From Micropterix aruncella (taxonomy: Eukaryota; Arthropoda; Insecta; Lepidoptera; Micropterigidae): a stretch of 64,000 nt of DNA. Each line of letters starts with the position of its first letter. Position 1 is the first letter of the stretch. This document shows positions 48,620-59,115 of this stretch, piece after piece. A model generated the notes under the pieces. That model saw only the letters and a list, made by a program, of their open reading frames with translations, ran no database searches and was not told the DNA's origin. The translations under genes were made by a program, and so were the position numbers. The stretch covers positions 22,264,518-22,328,517 of the forward strand of contig OX155963.1 in the NCBI GenBank assembly GCA_944548615.1, in the 5' to 3' direction.

Positions 48620-49300
48620 GTCCCATGGGTTTGCATTCCCAACTTCGCTAACCCATGTACGCCAGGAATCAGTCTTGGCACGCCTAATGGCGGCGTGGTA
48701 GACGCTCCGAGGTAGACGATCTCAGGGACTCCCGAAGTACCTCCACACGCTCAGGGGGAAAAGAACCCCTGCGGGCTTCCCCCATGCGGCGGTACGCTTG
48801 CCGGAAGCACCTGCGAAGGTCGGATATTTCCGGAGACCACCACGGTGCCGTAAAGCCTCCGAAGGGCCTCCTCCGACCGAGGACCGACTCGCAGGCCGAG
48901 GCAACTGCCTCATGAAGTGCAACACTAAGTGCCTCGGCCGAATTGGAGTGAGGGGACGGGAACCGGGAGAGCCTCTCACAGAGGGACTCCCCAAAGCGGT
49001 CCCAGTCCACATCCGAGGTGCGGTACGCCCATTCCGAGGGGGACGGGGGATTCACACGGCGGCCAATGTCGAAGGTCACTAGTCTATGGTCTGAGGAAGA
49101 CGACGATTCGTGGATGGTCCAGTTCATCATCTCCCGGGTGAATCCAGGGGAGCACAGCGTCAAATCCACATTGCTGGACCCGCCGGGGCCACAGAAGTTC
49201 CGGGGCTGCCCGGGGGAGTTACAATATGCAACCCATGGGTCGCTATCAGCTCCTCGACAGCCTCGGCTCTTCCCTTCGCGACCCTGTCCAGGCGGTCCAC
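48620..49300 (-). pseudogene. R1-like LINE endonuclease, C-terminal part
   Basis: At the 5' end of the element, 49300-49190 reads VAKGRAEAVEELIATHGLHI. After a frame change the 161-aa frame 49169-48684 follows with MDLTLCSPGFTREMMNWTI and SSSSDHRLVTFDI: the ID(L/F)T and SDH motifs of AP-type endonucleases, the His being catalytic. The N-terminal half (Glu and Asp motifs) is missing, which shows 5' truncation. A linker to the RT follows with another frame change near 48660. Confidence 0.8.
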
Positions 49301-49303
49301 TCC

Positions 49304-49735
49304 GACTAACAGTCGGGGGAGTCTGGAAGCTGTATTGTTTCCTATAGAGCGGGGGTGGTTGCGTACCTTACGGCGACTGCTCTTGAAATGACCATTGGCC
49401 ATCCGATCCCGGGTTAGAGGCGGGCAAATGACGCCATGGTCCGCGATAGATTCGTTATTCACCGTTTCACCGCTTCGTAAGGGAGAGGACCGCGCAAGCG
49501 ACCTCGAACTCGGAACCATCTGGTCACAATTGGTAGTAAGGGCGCGAGTGTCGCCCGCCAGGTAGCATTCCTGGCTATCTCGCGGTAAGGCGTTGGTCTC
49601 TTACGGGTTGTGGCGAAGCTGGACGGCGGATTGTCTTTTGTCCAAAAGTCTTCTACGCTCACTCCAGGGAGATAGAACGACTAATCGTTAAAACTCCCTG
49701 TGGTGACGGGCTCGCCCGTTATAGTCGACAACCCA
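49304..49735 (+). repeat. GC-rich interspersed family G, copy 4, right part
   Basis: Continues the family from GACTAACAGTCGGGGGAGTC through CTTACGGCGACTGCTCTTGA, GCATTCCTGGCTATCTCGCG and CTACGCTCACTCCAGGGAGA to GGTGACGGGCTCGCCCGTTA. With 45945-46179 it gives a family length of about 670 bp. Confidence 0.8.
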
Positions 49736-50127
49736 AGATGTGTGTGTGTGTCTGTATGTCAGTGTGTATTCCTCCACGATAGCCCCCAAACGCTTAATCT
49801 GATTGAAATGAAATTTGGCATGCAGGCATTATTTGGTCATGGCAAGAGTTGAAAAGGATTGTTGCACCATTGTGCCTAATGGACCGATTTCAACCACAAC
49901 CAATCCATATGGCACAAATCATATTTCAGTCTCGAAATATTGGCCTTAAAGAAGTGAAATTCGGTACACAGATGACTCGCTGGAGCGAAATCACATTGTG
50001 AAATTTTAATTTGGTTGGTATCTCCTATACAAGCTACACTCCATACATTTTAATCAAATATTAACGCCTCTTCACCGTAACGCCCTTTCTCAGCCAAGGG
50101 CCAACAAATGGAATGGAACCCAGCTAG
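49736..50127 (+). mobile_element. Helitron-like repeat H, copy 3, with 3' terminus
   Basis: Starts with GTGTGTGTGTGTCTGTATGT, follows the family H order, and ends CTAG (50124-50127) before T, with a possible hairpin GCCCTT-(8 nt)-AAGGGC about 20 bp upstream. It directly adjoins family G. Confidence 0.65.
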
Positions 50128-50144
50128 TTTCGTCCTCCGACCGA

Positions 50145-50275
50145 AAGAGGGCGCTGATTGATTTTATTTATAAAATTATTATTCAGCTAAAATTTGTCCT
50201 TGAAATATTGCCGGGAAAGCCTTGAGGTGACAAAACCGTTTTTTTTTTGCCTAGACCGTTTTATATTGTTTTATT
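50145..50275 (+). repeat. Dispersed repeat shared with 45690-45830
   Basis: GATTTTATTTATAAAATTAT, ATTCAGCTAAAATTTGTCC, GCCGGGAAAGCCTTGAGGTG. Confidence 0.5.
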
Positions 50276-50668
50276 ACGTATGATTTCTCGCGCGTATAAG
50301 GTATGAATTTGTCCTCCTCGCCCTCTATTTCGCATGTATGTGACATAGAGCCTCTTTCTCATGTGCGAGCGGCAATCTCCCTACTAGACATATGGGTCCA
50401 TTAGTAAATTGTATTAACTGCTGGCTTAGCAACATTAACTTCGAGACGCGGCGCGTGAAGGTTCCCGGCTGATTTCCGAAATTGTATTAAAAGAAAGACG
50501 TTATTCCGGCTTGGCGGCTTTTAAACGCCAAATCAACGGGACGTTAATTTCGCAACTAAAATAAATTACCCCCATTAATTTCCATCAACGAAGCCAGATG
50601 CTAATGTTTTAAAAATTACAGATTTTAATCCTATTAAATCTTTCAGAACTTTGCGAAAAAGATGTCCT
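50276..50668. other. Unassigned DNA
   Basis: No repeat or gene recognised. Confidence 0.4.
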
Positions 50669-52269
50669 GGGGGCCAATTCTTGAAATATTTAGCATGCCA
50701 AATTTGTCTGTGTTCGCCCGTTTTTGGATGGGGCCTATTCTTGAATTTCGCATGCTAAATTTGTTGCCAACTTTCCGCATCAAAATTTTTTTTTTTAAAA
50801 ATCGGCTAAGATTCAAATTATCGCACCCGTAAAACTGTGTAATACTTGCATTAGTTACCTTATTATTAAAGGCAGTAAGTAATTCGGAAAAAATAAATAT
50901 AATCGATATTTAAAAATATGTATGTTCGGAATGTAACCACGCTTTGAATACAAAAATATTCCATTAAATTATGTTAAATATTAAATAAGCCTGATAAAGT
51001 CAGATGTGAGGGAATAATCACTTATTTTCGATGAAAATGTAGAAAATATGATTTAAAGCTAATTTCCTAAATAATTTGTTTGTGTTTCTATGTTGGCATT
51101 AGTCTAAAATTTTGGCATGCCAAATATTTCGCCCACTTTTTATCGCTTGGTTTGTCAGGACCCTATTCTTGAACACAAGCGATATTTATAAGTCGCATGC
51201 CATATTTTTAGATTACGAGTGTGGCAACGCCGTCGCTTCTGTCATTTGTACCAACATAGAAAAAGTTATAGAAAAAGTAATTTACTTTTAGACGAATTTC
51301 TACGTCTCTTTTTTGAGACTATAAATATAATAATGTTTTATCCTGACAGCCTATTATTTATTTTTAATAAAATACTTCAAATAACAAATACTTTTTTTTA
51401 AATATGGTAACATTTAGCGAATAAATTGCCATAATATAATTTATAAAATGAATAAAACACAGCGAAATATGTTAACAATACCTATTAAATAGAACTATAA
51501 CATTATATGTATCCAATTTACTATATCCGTAAATGGAAAATACGCAACCAATGAGACGTTGGATATAAATGTCGAGAAATATAATATAGTACCTAGTAAA
51601 AATAAATTAATTTACCTATTTTTTTTTATAAATAACAATTTTTAAAAATCTGGATTAATTCATATGCGTATCTATAAAATTCTACAGACGAAACGATAGT
51701 AAAAGTAGGCGATAATTTTAATTTAGACTGCTTTTGACCACTCTATAATTATAGTGCGAAAAGTAGGCGATAAATTTGGCATGCCAAATTCAAGAATAGC
51801 TATTTCGTTCGTTCGACTTGCGTTCGACATCCCCGTCCTCCGTTTTGCTTATCGGAGAAGAAGAAGAAGGACAGTTCGTGTAGTCTCCGTTTATACCTAT
51901 CTGTCAAATCATTCGGGTGTCAGTGGAAGCGGCGAGCGTCCTTTTTGTTTTCAACGTTTTTTGGGTGAAAGTGCATCGAATATGGCAAATTTGGAACAAA
52001 TTGTTCTGATGGATATATTAGAGGAATCGGAAGATCAAGCTGCAACACCGGCAAGAGTGATGCATGCGAGAAACGACGCGTTTAGTCTTAGCGATGCCTT
52101 GTTTTGCCGTAATTTTAGATTGTCGAAACAATTGGCGTTGCAGTTGATCGGTATTTTGAGCCACATATAGCTGCACCAACGAGAAGTTCTGCGTTAGACA
52201 TTTCAACAAAGGTAGGTACCATTTTCCCATTTCTAATCGAAGGTTTCATTTAATGTTCATGACATTGCC

Positions 52270-52870
52270 AAGCGACAGTGGGACGGTGTCGACCACAACT
52301 GGCGAACCCGTCACCCCAGGCTGGTATAACGACATGTGATTGTTCTTTCAGCCGTGGGATGAGCGTAGAAGACTTAGAGACAATAAAAATCTACTGTTAA
52401 GTTAATTAACCATTAGGATACCTCCGACCGCCCGACTGGTTAAAGGTTCGAATCTTTCCCTAGTGTAGCGGTGATGGGTGTATACCGAATCTATCGCAAA
52501 TTACGGCATCCTTTGACTGGCTTTCACCGGAATCGGGTAGCCAAATGGTCGTTTCAAGAGCAGCTGCCACTAGGTAAACAACCGCCTCCGCTCTATAGGA
52601 AAAAATACTATTTCCAGACTCCCCCGGCTGTCACTCGGAATGCACAATCGATTGACTGATGCCGCAGTGCGCAAACCGTCCAGGAGCGCCCGAAAATTGA
52701 CTCCTAAGGGAAACTGGCCCGCAACCAGAGTCCTACCCGTTCTCGCACTCTAGTGCGGAGGCCGCTCTATGGGTGTTGACTCGTGAGTTTGGCTGACCCT
52801 AAACGCATGGGTCTTAGTGGCTTAACTGCAACAGGGCCCATTAGCTCCTATTGGTAAAAGACAAAATAAT
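52270..52870 (-). repeat. GC-rich interspersed family G, copy 5, in Harbinger intron
   Basis: Minus orientation: the family end CCTGGGGTGACGGGTTCGCC is at 52275-52320. Then CATTTGGCTACCCGATTCCG, GCATTCCGAGTGACAGCC (the position where copy 4 is interrupted by the R1-like LINE) and CCAATAGGAGCTAATGGGCC at 52835-52857. About 600 bp, uninterrupted. Confidence 0.75.
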
Positions 52871-53086
52871 ATTTGGTCGTGTCTTTACCGGTACGCTCTA
52901 TTTGTTCGGTGTATTCTCTTATGGCGGTTCAGTTAATTTTATTTCGGGCGCTGTAGTTCTGCTCTAAATGGACTCTTGCCTTTTATTTTACGGATATGCT
53001 ATGGCAAAAGTGCCGGTAGCAGTGTCTGAAATCCATTCCCATTATAGCTTTATAAAACATACGCTTTAGATATTAATGTTTTTACT

Positions 53087-53535
53087 CTCTAGCTCGGAAG
53101 ATGGCCCTTATCGTAGAATTAACTGTTCCATGGCAATCAAATATCCCAAAAGACCACGAGTACAAATTAAATAAATACCATGATCTCGCAAATGCCGTCA
53201 CCCGGAACGGCTTCACTGTTCACCTTCTCGCGGTCGAAGTTGGTGCTGGTGGCCTGTCAGCTAAATCTCTGTTTCACCTTTTTAAAGATCTTGGTCTCTC
53301 CAGGAAAATAATCAACTCCTTCCTAGAGAAATTATCTATTTCCGCATCTCAAATTCTATGGCTTCGAAGAGGGGGAGTGAATGAGTGGTAAGGTGAACGC
53401 TCACATGTGGCAAGACAGCTGTCCTAAACCTACCACAGCAGTCGTTAGCCCGGAATCCACCGTTCACCCCCCAGAAGTGTAATAATAGTATATGATGGGC
53501 CCGACTTCGGTCAGTGAATTCCATGGCAGCATTAG
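53087..53535 (+). mobile_element. 3' end of the RLE-type LINE (second copy)
   Basis: Frame 53101-53391 encodes ALIVELTVPWQSNIPKDHEY, the end of the restriction-like endonuclease, followed by the same 3' UTR as 57383-57590 ending GAATTCCATGGCAGC. Strongly 5'-truncated. Differs from the long copy by scattered substitutions (for example WQS for WES and GGL for RGL). Confidence 0.8.
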
Positions 53536-53789
53536 TCACAACATTGGCTTTCTGTTCTAGACCGACGATATAAACTATATAATAAAATAATGTATATACT
53601 AACCTACCAATTTAATTATATATAAATTTATATTTTAGGTTTATCAATGAGTATGGCTTCTCTGGAGTAATTGGCTGCGTGGATTGTACCCACATAGCAA
53701 TCGTTCCACCTTCGTCGGCACCACACTCCAATTACGATGAGCGATCTTATTTGAATTGGAAAAACTACCATTCCATAAATGTTCAGTTG

Positions 53790-54224
53790 GTAGGTATTGT
53801 ATTGTTATAATTATTATTATTATTATTATGTATTTATAGAAATGCAACAGGTGTGGTTGAACTCAAACACAGATTTTATTTTTAGGGAATAGAGAATTCC
53901 AGAAAAGATGAAACCTAAATTTTGTTATTCCACTTTAAAGAATAGCCTTAAACTTCAGTTTCTGTGTTCAACTGTTTTTACATCTTTAAGTACCTGATGT
54001 TATTATTATTACTCAATGGAGGAGCAGCTTAAGCTGATGTGCCCATTATGTATATTATATTATATGTATACTTGTATACATGTATAAGCATCCCTTGTGT
54101 ATTGAAATATACATGTGAATAATATCATCAATCACATTGATTTACATTAACTGATTTAATCATTTCCTGTGGTAGGTAGCTCCAATCGTCCACAACTCAA
54201 TTTGAGATTAAATGTAAAACAGGC
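53790..54224. other. Harbinger intron sequence, unassigned
   Basis: (TTA)n at about 53808-53830 and 53998-54010. The sequence ACTCAATGGAGGAGCAGCTT near 54012 may be LINE 3' UTR. Nothing further. Confidence 0.35.
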
Positions 54225-54480
54225 TCGCGGCCTCTATATGATGTTAGCGGTAATTCAGTTCAAATTTATAGTTCACCAAGGAGCTCTTGGCCCATTTAGA
54301 TCACATGGGATCGGGTGGCCGACGGATAGTTTCCAAGGATAGATGATGCCTGGTCGTCAACTACCAGCTGCTTAGGACATATGTCTCCAAACTCCAGTTA
54401 TTCATCGGAGTATGCAGTCGATTGGCTAACGCCGCACGGTGCGCAAACTGCCCAGTTCCGCCTGAAGTGTTCGAATTTTG
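54225..54480 (-). repeat. GC-rich interspersed family G, copy 6
   Basis: On the minus strand: TTTGCGCACCGTGCGGCGTT, GCCAATCGACTGCATACTCC, TGGAGACATATGTCCTAAGC and GGCCACCCGATCCCATG, nearest to copy 2. Confidence 0.65.
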
Positions 54481-54513
54481 AGGCATTTTGTGAACATAGC
54501 CCCTAGGATATTG

Positions 54514-54605
54514 AATAGAATAGAATAACTTTATTGTCCTATACAAACATTACTTAATGAATATTACACTGGTTTTATAAAGACAATTTATGCACAAATG
54601 GTGGC
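54514..54605 (-). mobile_element. LINE 3'-end fragment with (TATTC)n tail
   Basis: Near-identical to 25996-26105 (AATAGAATAGAATAACTTTA; AAAGACAATTTATGCACAAA). Confidence 0.6.
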
Positions 54606-54970
54606 AATTTTAATATGCTAGATGAAGATTTAAAAATGCATGTGCCTAAGTCTTCTTTTAAAGCCAAAATTGATTCCTGGTTGAAACATGACGCCCAGCA
54701 AAATATCCACAAACTAATATACCCAGACAGTTTCCAACATCAAATTTTATCCTTGACAATCTTATTATTTTTGTTGACTTTTTTTACTACTATTACTTAT
54801 TCATTAATTTTGGTTACTATTGTTAAATATTATTCGACATTTTTTTCATTTTATTTAATATAATTATTGATTTTCGGTATCCTATTTTAAATATTTCCTA
54901 TTGTGATCATTGGTTAGTGATTATTAATTATAAATACGTTGTTAAATTAAATAAATATCATAAATAAATT
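54606..54970 (+). pseudogene. LINE C-terminal fragment with 3' UTR
   Basis: The plus frame starting 54615 reads MLDEDLKMHVPKSSFKAKID then SWLKHD: the 'LP..lk....FK..l..WL' end of Jockey/CR1 LINE ORF2. The 3' UTR ends in AAATAAATATCATAAATAAA. A different family from the 54514 fragment, in the opposite orientation. Confidence 0.6.
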
Positions 54971-55285
54971 TCATGGTCCAGTGTTCTCAACAAAGAAGGT
55001 GGTTAGATATGGTAGACCTTTTGTGAAGAAGGAAATAGATTTGTTAAAACGGATTCCCCTGGGATATAGATGGGATTTTTTAATAATATTCAAGTTCCAT
55101 TTATCCGGTTTTTACCAATACCAATATGCATGTCGGCACACCCTTGATTTAAGTCAACGACGGTGTGTTACAAGCTTCGTGATAATTTTGTTACTATTTA
55201 TTCGATTTGCATATATATGTAAAGGTTACTGTAATGGCGTAGAACCTGACTGGTTATTTTATTTATTTGTTATACCTACGAGTTT

Positions 55286-57382
55286 ATGTTAAAAAAAATA
55301 GCTTACATCCATTCCGGTTTGGTTATCATACCCTTGCACCGGAATGAGTACCTTGGAGTATCAGTTCAAAAAGGCTTCATGCGTGGCGTCTCGGGCTGCC
55401 TCGAGCACAATTCTCTCCTGGCTGCTGCCATCAAGGATGCGAGACAGCACGAACGCCAAATCAATGTATGCTGGCTCGACCTAGAGAATGCCTTTGGGTC
55501 AGTCCGACACAGTCTCCTCCACTTTGCACTCCGCTGGTACAACTTCCCACCAGTCGTGCGTGACATTGTAGCCTCCTACTACAACTGTCTGACTTTCCAT
55601 GTTAAAACGCAAGAATGGACTACCCGCTCTATACCATATTCAATTGGACTATTTCAGGGCTGTTGCCTCTCCCCGACGATTTTTAATATAGTTTTTAATA
55701 TACTGCTGGAAAGCCTGACCCAGTTTGACAGGAAGTGGGGCTACCGTTTTAAAACAGACGGCCAATACACCTCGTCGTGCCTCGCTTTTGCCGACGACCT
55801 AACTTTCATCACCAGAAGCCCCAAGCAGCTTTCCCTGCTATTACAGAAAGTGGAGCTTTTCTGCGACTGGTCAGGCTGTATAAAAGTGAAGCCCTCCAAA
55901 TGTTTTTGCCTTGGACTCGCCCGCATGGGCACAAAATTTACATCCTATGACCCCAAATTGGTCTATAAGGGCTCTAATATCTCCCTTATAGACCCAAACA
56001 ATCATTTCAAATTCCTCGGCAGAAAAATCACCCATCAGGGAAAAGACGTCTCGGGCGATCATGTTATAGAGCATTTCAAAAGTTGCCTGGCGAAAATAGA
56101 TGCCTTGCTAATTTCTGGCCCTCGTAAGGCCTGGATCTATGACAATTATCTAACGTCACATTTGTCATGGCCCTTTCTTATTTACGATTTTACCAAAACC
56201 CAACTGTCCCGTCTAGATGCGCTGGTGACAGCTAGTTTAAAATCCTGGCTGTCCTTAGCCAAACCAGCTGACCCCTCGACTCTCTTCAGGTCCAAACAAA
56301 ATTTTGGGCTAGCGCTTAAACTGCCCTCTCTGCTCTACGCCAACTCCAGAATAACCAAAAATTCGATTCTGTGCAATTCCAAAGATCCGGCAATATCGAA
56401 GCACGTAATAAGTGGCCGTAGTGATTCAAATGATCTACAAGCCCGCGTAGACTTCCACAAAAAGTTCCTTACTGGAATCAGCCAGAATGGCACTGGTCTG
56501 GGGTATGGCAGTACAACCACGAGCGACGTGGACTTGAAGAAGTCTCTTTTGCGGGGAGATTACGACAGCAAGAGTATGGCTCATGCTATTGGCCTTCAAT
56601 GCCAGAATGATTGGACAACAATTGGGGACTTTTGCATTCCGCCTCCAATGCACTGGAAGGTAATGCTCTATGACTGGACGCCAGAGATGCTGAAATTTTA
56701 TTTGAATGCCTTTCAGCATACACTTCCAGACCCCAGTAACCTCGCTCGTTGGAGCTTTGCCGAGGATAGTTCTTGTCCCCTCTGTAGCAATACCCCTTGC
56801 ACAGCTAGACACATTCTAGCTGGCTGCAAGGTGGCCTTAGATCAAGGACGGTACACTTACCGCCATGACAAAGTTCTCGCTGTTATTCGCGAGGTAATTA
56901 GTCTCTCAGTGGCTCGTGCCAACAAGGGTTTGACAGTATCCTCCAAACCCCCAATACAGTTTGTGCGGGATGGCTCTAAAGGCAAAAAACATTTAACTAC
57001 AAAACCTTTCTCAATAATCGAGAAAGCTGCAGATTGGATTCTGGAGGTTGATTCGGTCTCTAAGCAGTATAAATTCCCTGAAAGTCTCGGATGCACAGCC
57101 CTCCGTCCAGATATAACTCTTTACTCTCTATCTCGGAAGGTGGCTCTTATTGTAGAATTAACTGTTCCATGGGAATCAAATATCCCAAAAGACCACGAGT
57201 ACAAATTAAATAAATACCATGATCTTGCAAATGCCGTAACCCGGAACGGCTTCACTGTTCACCTTCACGCGGTGGAAGTTGGCGCTCGTGGCCTGCCAGC
57301 TAAATCTCTATTTCACCTCTTTAAAGATCTTGGCCTTTCCAAAAAAATAAATAATAAACTCTTTCTTAGAAAAATTATCTAA
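55286..57382 (+). CDS. LINE reverse transcriptase + restriction-like endonuclease, 698-aa open frame
   Basis: The longest real coding frame in the window. In order: KGFMRGVSGCLEHNSLL (RT fingers), VCWLDLENAFGSVRHSLLHF (first palm Asp, about residue 60), SIGLFQGCCLSPTIFNIVFN, CLAFADDLTFI (catalytic FADD, residues 168-171), thumb, CPLCSNTPCTARHILAGC (zinc knuckle: C497, C500, H509, C514), and a PD-(D/E)xK-type endonuclease with RPDITLY (D609), IVELTVPWE (E624) and K643. The order RT, CCHC, C-terminal restriction-like endonuclease is that of the R2/NeSL/CRE superclade. The first ~25 residues look like non-element sequence. The N-terminal part of the element (zinc fingers, RT motifs 0-2) is missing, so it is 5'-truncated though unbroken. 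It lies in a Harbinger intron on the same strand. Confidence 0.9.
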   Translation: MLKKIAYIHSGLVIIPLHRNEYLGVSVQKGFMRGVSGCLEHNSLLAAAIKDARQHERQINVCWLDLENAFGSVRHSLLHFALRWYNFPPVVRDIVASYYNCLTFHVKTQEWTTRSIPYSIGLFQGCCLSPTIFNIVFNILLESLTQFDRKWGYRFKTDGQYTSSCLAFADDLTFITRSPKQLSLLLQKVELFCDWSGCIKVKPSKCFCLGLARMGTKFTSYDPKLVYKGSNISLIDPNNHFKFLGRKITHQGKDVSGDHVIEHFKSCLAKIDALLISGPRKAWIYDNYLTSHLSWPFLIYDFTKTQLSRLDALVTASLKSWLSLAKPADPSTLFRSKQNFGLALKLPSLLYANSRITKNSILCNSKDPAISKHVISGRSDSNDLQARVDFHKKFLTGISQNGTGLGYGSTTTSDVDLKKSLLRGDYDSKSMAHAIGLQCQNDWTTIGDFCIPPPMHWKVMLYDWTPEMLKFYLNAFQHTLPDPSNLARWSFAEDSSCPLCSNTPCTARHILAGCKVALDQGRYTYRHDKVLAVIREVISLSVARANKGLTVSSKPPIQFVRDGSKGKKHLTTKPFSIIEKAADWILEVDSVSKQYKFPESLGCTALRPDITLYSLSRKVALIVELTVPWESNIPKDHEYKLNKYHDLANAVTRNGFTVHLHAVEVGARGLPAKSLFHLFKDLGLSKKINNKLFLRKII

Positions 57383-57590
57383 AACTGCGATTTGCGCATC
57401 TCAAATTCTATGGCTTCGAAGGGGGAGTGAATGGGTGGCAAGGTGAACGCTCACATGTGGCAAGACAGCTGTCCTAAACCTACCACAGCCGGTTCGTAAG
57501 TCCGGAATCCACTGCTCACCCCCCAGAAGTGTAAAAAAATAGTATTATGATGGGCCCGACTCCGGTCGGTGAATTCCATGGCAGCTCCGT
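55340..57590 (+). mobile_element. RLE-type LINE (R2-superclade-like), 5'-truncated
   Basis: Body of the 698-aa frame plus ~200 bp of 3' UTR ending GGTGAATTCCATGGCAGC. The 3' UTR contains GGCAAGGTGAACGCTCACAT and is shared with 53396-53535. There is no poly(A) tail, as is common in RLE elements. The 5' border is set by where element-like peptide begins and may be off by tens of bases. Confidence 0.75.
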
Positions 57591-57626
57591 TTGTATTTAT
57601 TTATATTCTAACCCAAATTGCAAATT

Positions 57627-57813
57627 CAGTGGAACCTCTCATAACGAGCATAATTCGTTCCAGACTCTTAATCGTTAAGTGAAACACTCATTAAGCGAAA
57701 TACTCGTTAAGCGAAACAATTTTTCCCATACTTGTTATGAGAGGTGCGAATTACTCGTATAAGAAATTACTGTTAATCGTTATGAGAGGTGCTCGTTATG
57801 AGAAGTTCCACTG
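57627..57813. mobile_element. pogo/Tigger-like MITE
   Basis: Ends CAGTGGAACCTCTCATAACG and, inverted, CAGTGGAACTTCTCATAACG. The internal sequence is built from repeats of CTCGTTAAGCGAAA and CGTTATGAGAGGT. CAGTGGAACCTC is a known pogo/Tigger terminus. A TA flank is clear only on the right. Confidence 0.7.
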
Positions 57814-58379
57814 TAATTTTTTCTCGTGAATTTCGGTATTGCTTTTATTAATAACTATCAAATGTATAATTTTTCAGATATGCGACACCAACTTGAAAAT
57901 TATACATATTAACGCCTTATTTTCTGGAAGCACGCATGATTCCTATATTTAAAATAATTCTGCAGTAGTGGAAATCTTGAGTGAAATTTTTAAAAGAGGA
58001 CGAATAGGATACTATGTTATAGGTAGGTATTTAAACCTAATAATATAAAAAGCATAATTTACATGCCACAAAATATTCCCTTACTTTCTAACCGTTAGCC
58101 ATGGTGTTGTCTCTTATAATTAAATTGTTAGGCTTAATCAACGGGCCAGTATTATTGTTGGTTTAATACTGCTTCAATAAAACAATCTCCGTTTGTATTT
58201 GAATATTTGAAAAAATCTTTAGTTGCTTACTATATGTATTTTAAATAACTAGTAAATCTAAAAATTTTGGTGTAAAATAATAGTCAACAAGGTGGATATA
58301 CAAAAAATATTTTTTTGGTTCTATAGGAAATTTTAAATGTATGGAATCCGGACTTCAGTCTGGAATCCACACATTCATC

Positions 58380-59115
58380 TCTGGCATTGAATCGAAAGTT
58401 ACTATGAAAGGCCAGTAACAGAAGTTGTAACTGATAAGTTCGATCAACGAGACGCTAGTGGTAAAAAAGTTGTAGTTGGATTATGCTACATTTGCAACGA
58501 GCAGCCTATTCGAAAGAAAAGAAAGACAAAGAAGTCTTGAGTTTACTGTAATAATGTTTGTGATCAGCACACAGCAAAAATCACAAAATGTTTTAAATGT
58601 AATAATTGATCTGTAAAATATCTGTGTAAAAGATTGAAATTTAATATATTTTTTTTAATTTCTCATACGGTAGTTGTATATTACTGTGCAAAAAACTCAA
58701 CAGATTTTTCTCCAACAGTCACATCGCAAAATGTGATAGTTAATTTTATTATGTACAGTACATTCAATATATAAACAATTTGAAATTAATATGTTTTGTT
58801 ATTATTTATATATTAATCCATATTTACTTATTATATTATTAAAACAAACTTTTTTTAATGGTATATTTTACTATATGAAAATCATGCTTTTTCTATCGGG
58901 GTACCCGGGTGGCTCATACGTGTTTTTTTTTTGAAATGCAAAATTTTTTAAGTTATTTTTTTTTATAAAATATGTAGAATACAAATTTCGATAGGGAATC
59001 GGTCAACTCATGGGGATTCGAGAAGGTTTTGGCCAAAAACCAGGTCTTTTTTGGAAAAAGAATTATTCAACAAAACGTACGCCGATGGGTACCCGGGTGG
59101 CAACACAAGGGTTAA
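58380..59115 (+). pseudogene. piggyBac-like transposase C-terminus and right end
   Basis: The plus strand at 58407-58609 reads ERPVTEVVTDKFDQRDASGK and VGLCYICNEQPIRKKRKTKK, then a TGA (58538-58540) where a Cys would fit, then VYCNNVCDQHTAKITKCFKC and a stop. This C-x2-C...C-x2-C-x2-H...C-x2-C series is the Cys-rich C-terminal domain of piggyBac transposases. Downstream, GGGTACCCGGGTGGC occurs at about 58898 and again at 59090, and the last copy runs CAACACAAGGG directly into TTAA (59112-59115), the piggyBac target. The catalytic domain and left end were not found. Confidence 0.7.

Larger units (their letters stand above)
46180..49303 (-). mobile_element. R1-like LINE, 5'-truncated, nested in family G
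   Basis: Bounded by GACTAGCAGT (46170-46179) and GACTAACAGT (49304-49313), a 10-bp target duplication differing at one base. On the minus strand it holds the end of the endonuclease, the RT domain and a CCHC-type C-terminus, followed by a 3' region with a large hairpin. It is clearly GC-richer than its surroundings. R1-clade placement rests on the endonuclease style, the RT motifs and the C-terminal Cys-His motif. Confidence 0.8.

Noticed and set aside
46400..49300. Bacterial contamination suggested by GC-rich, long frames
   Set aside because: The frames are LINE endonuclease, RT and CCHC domains on one strand, bounded by a target duplication.
52924..53085. Missing Harbinger exon between A and B (reading GYAMAKVPVAVSE)
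   Set aside because: The peptide does not match the expected family pattern and splice sites are unclear.
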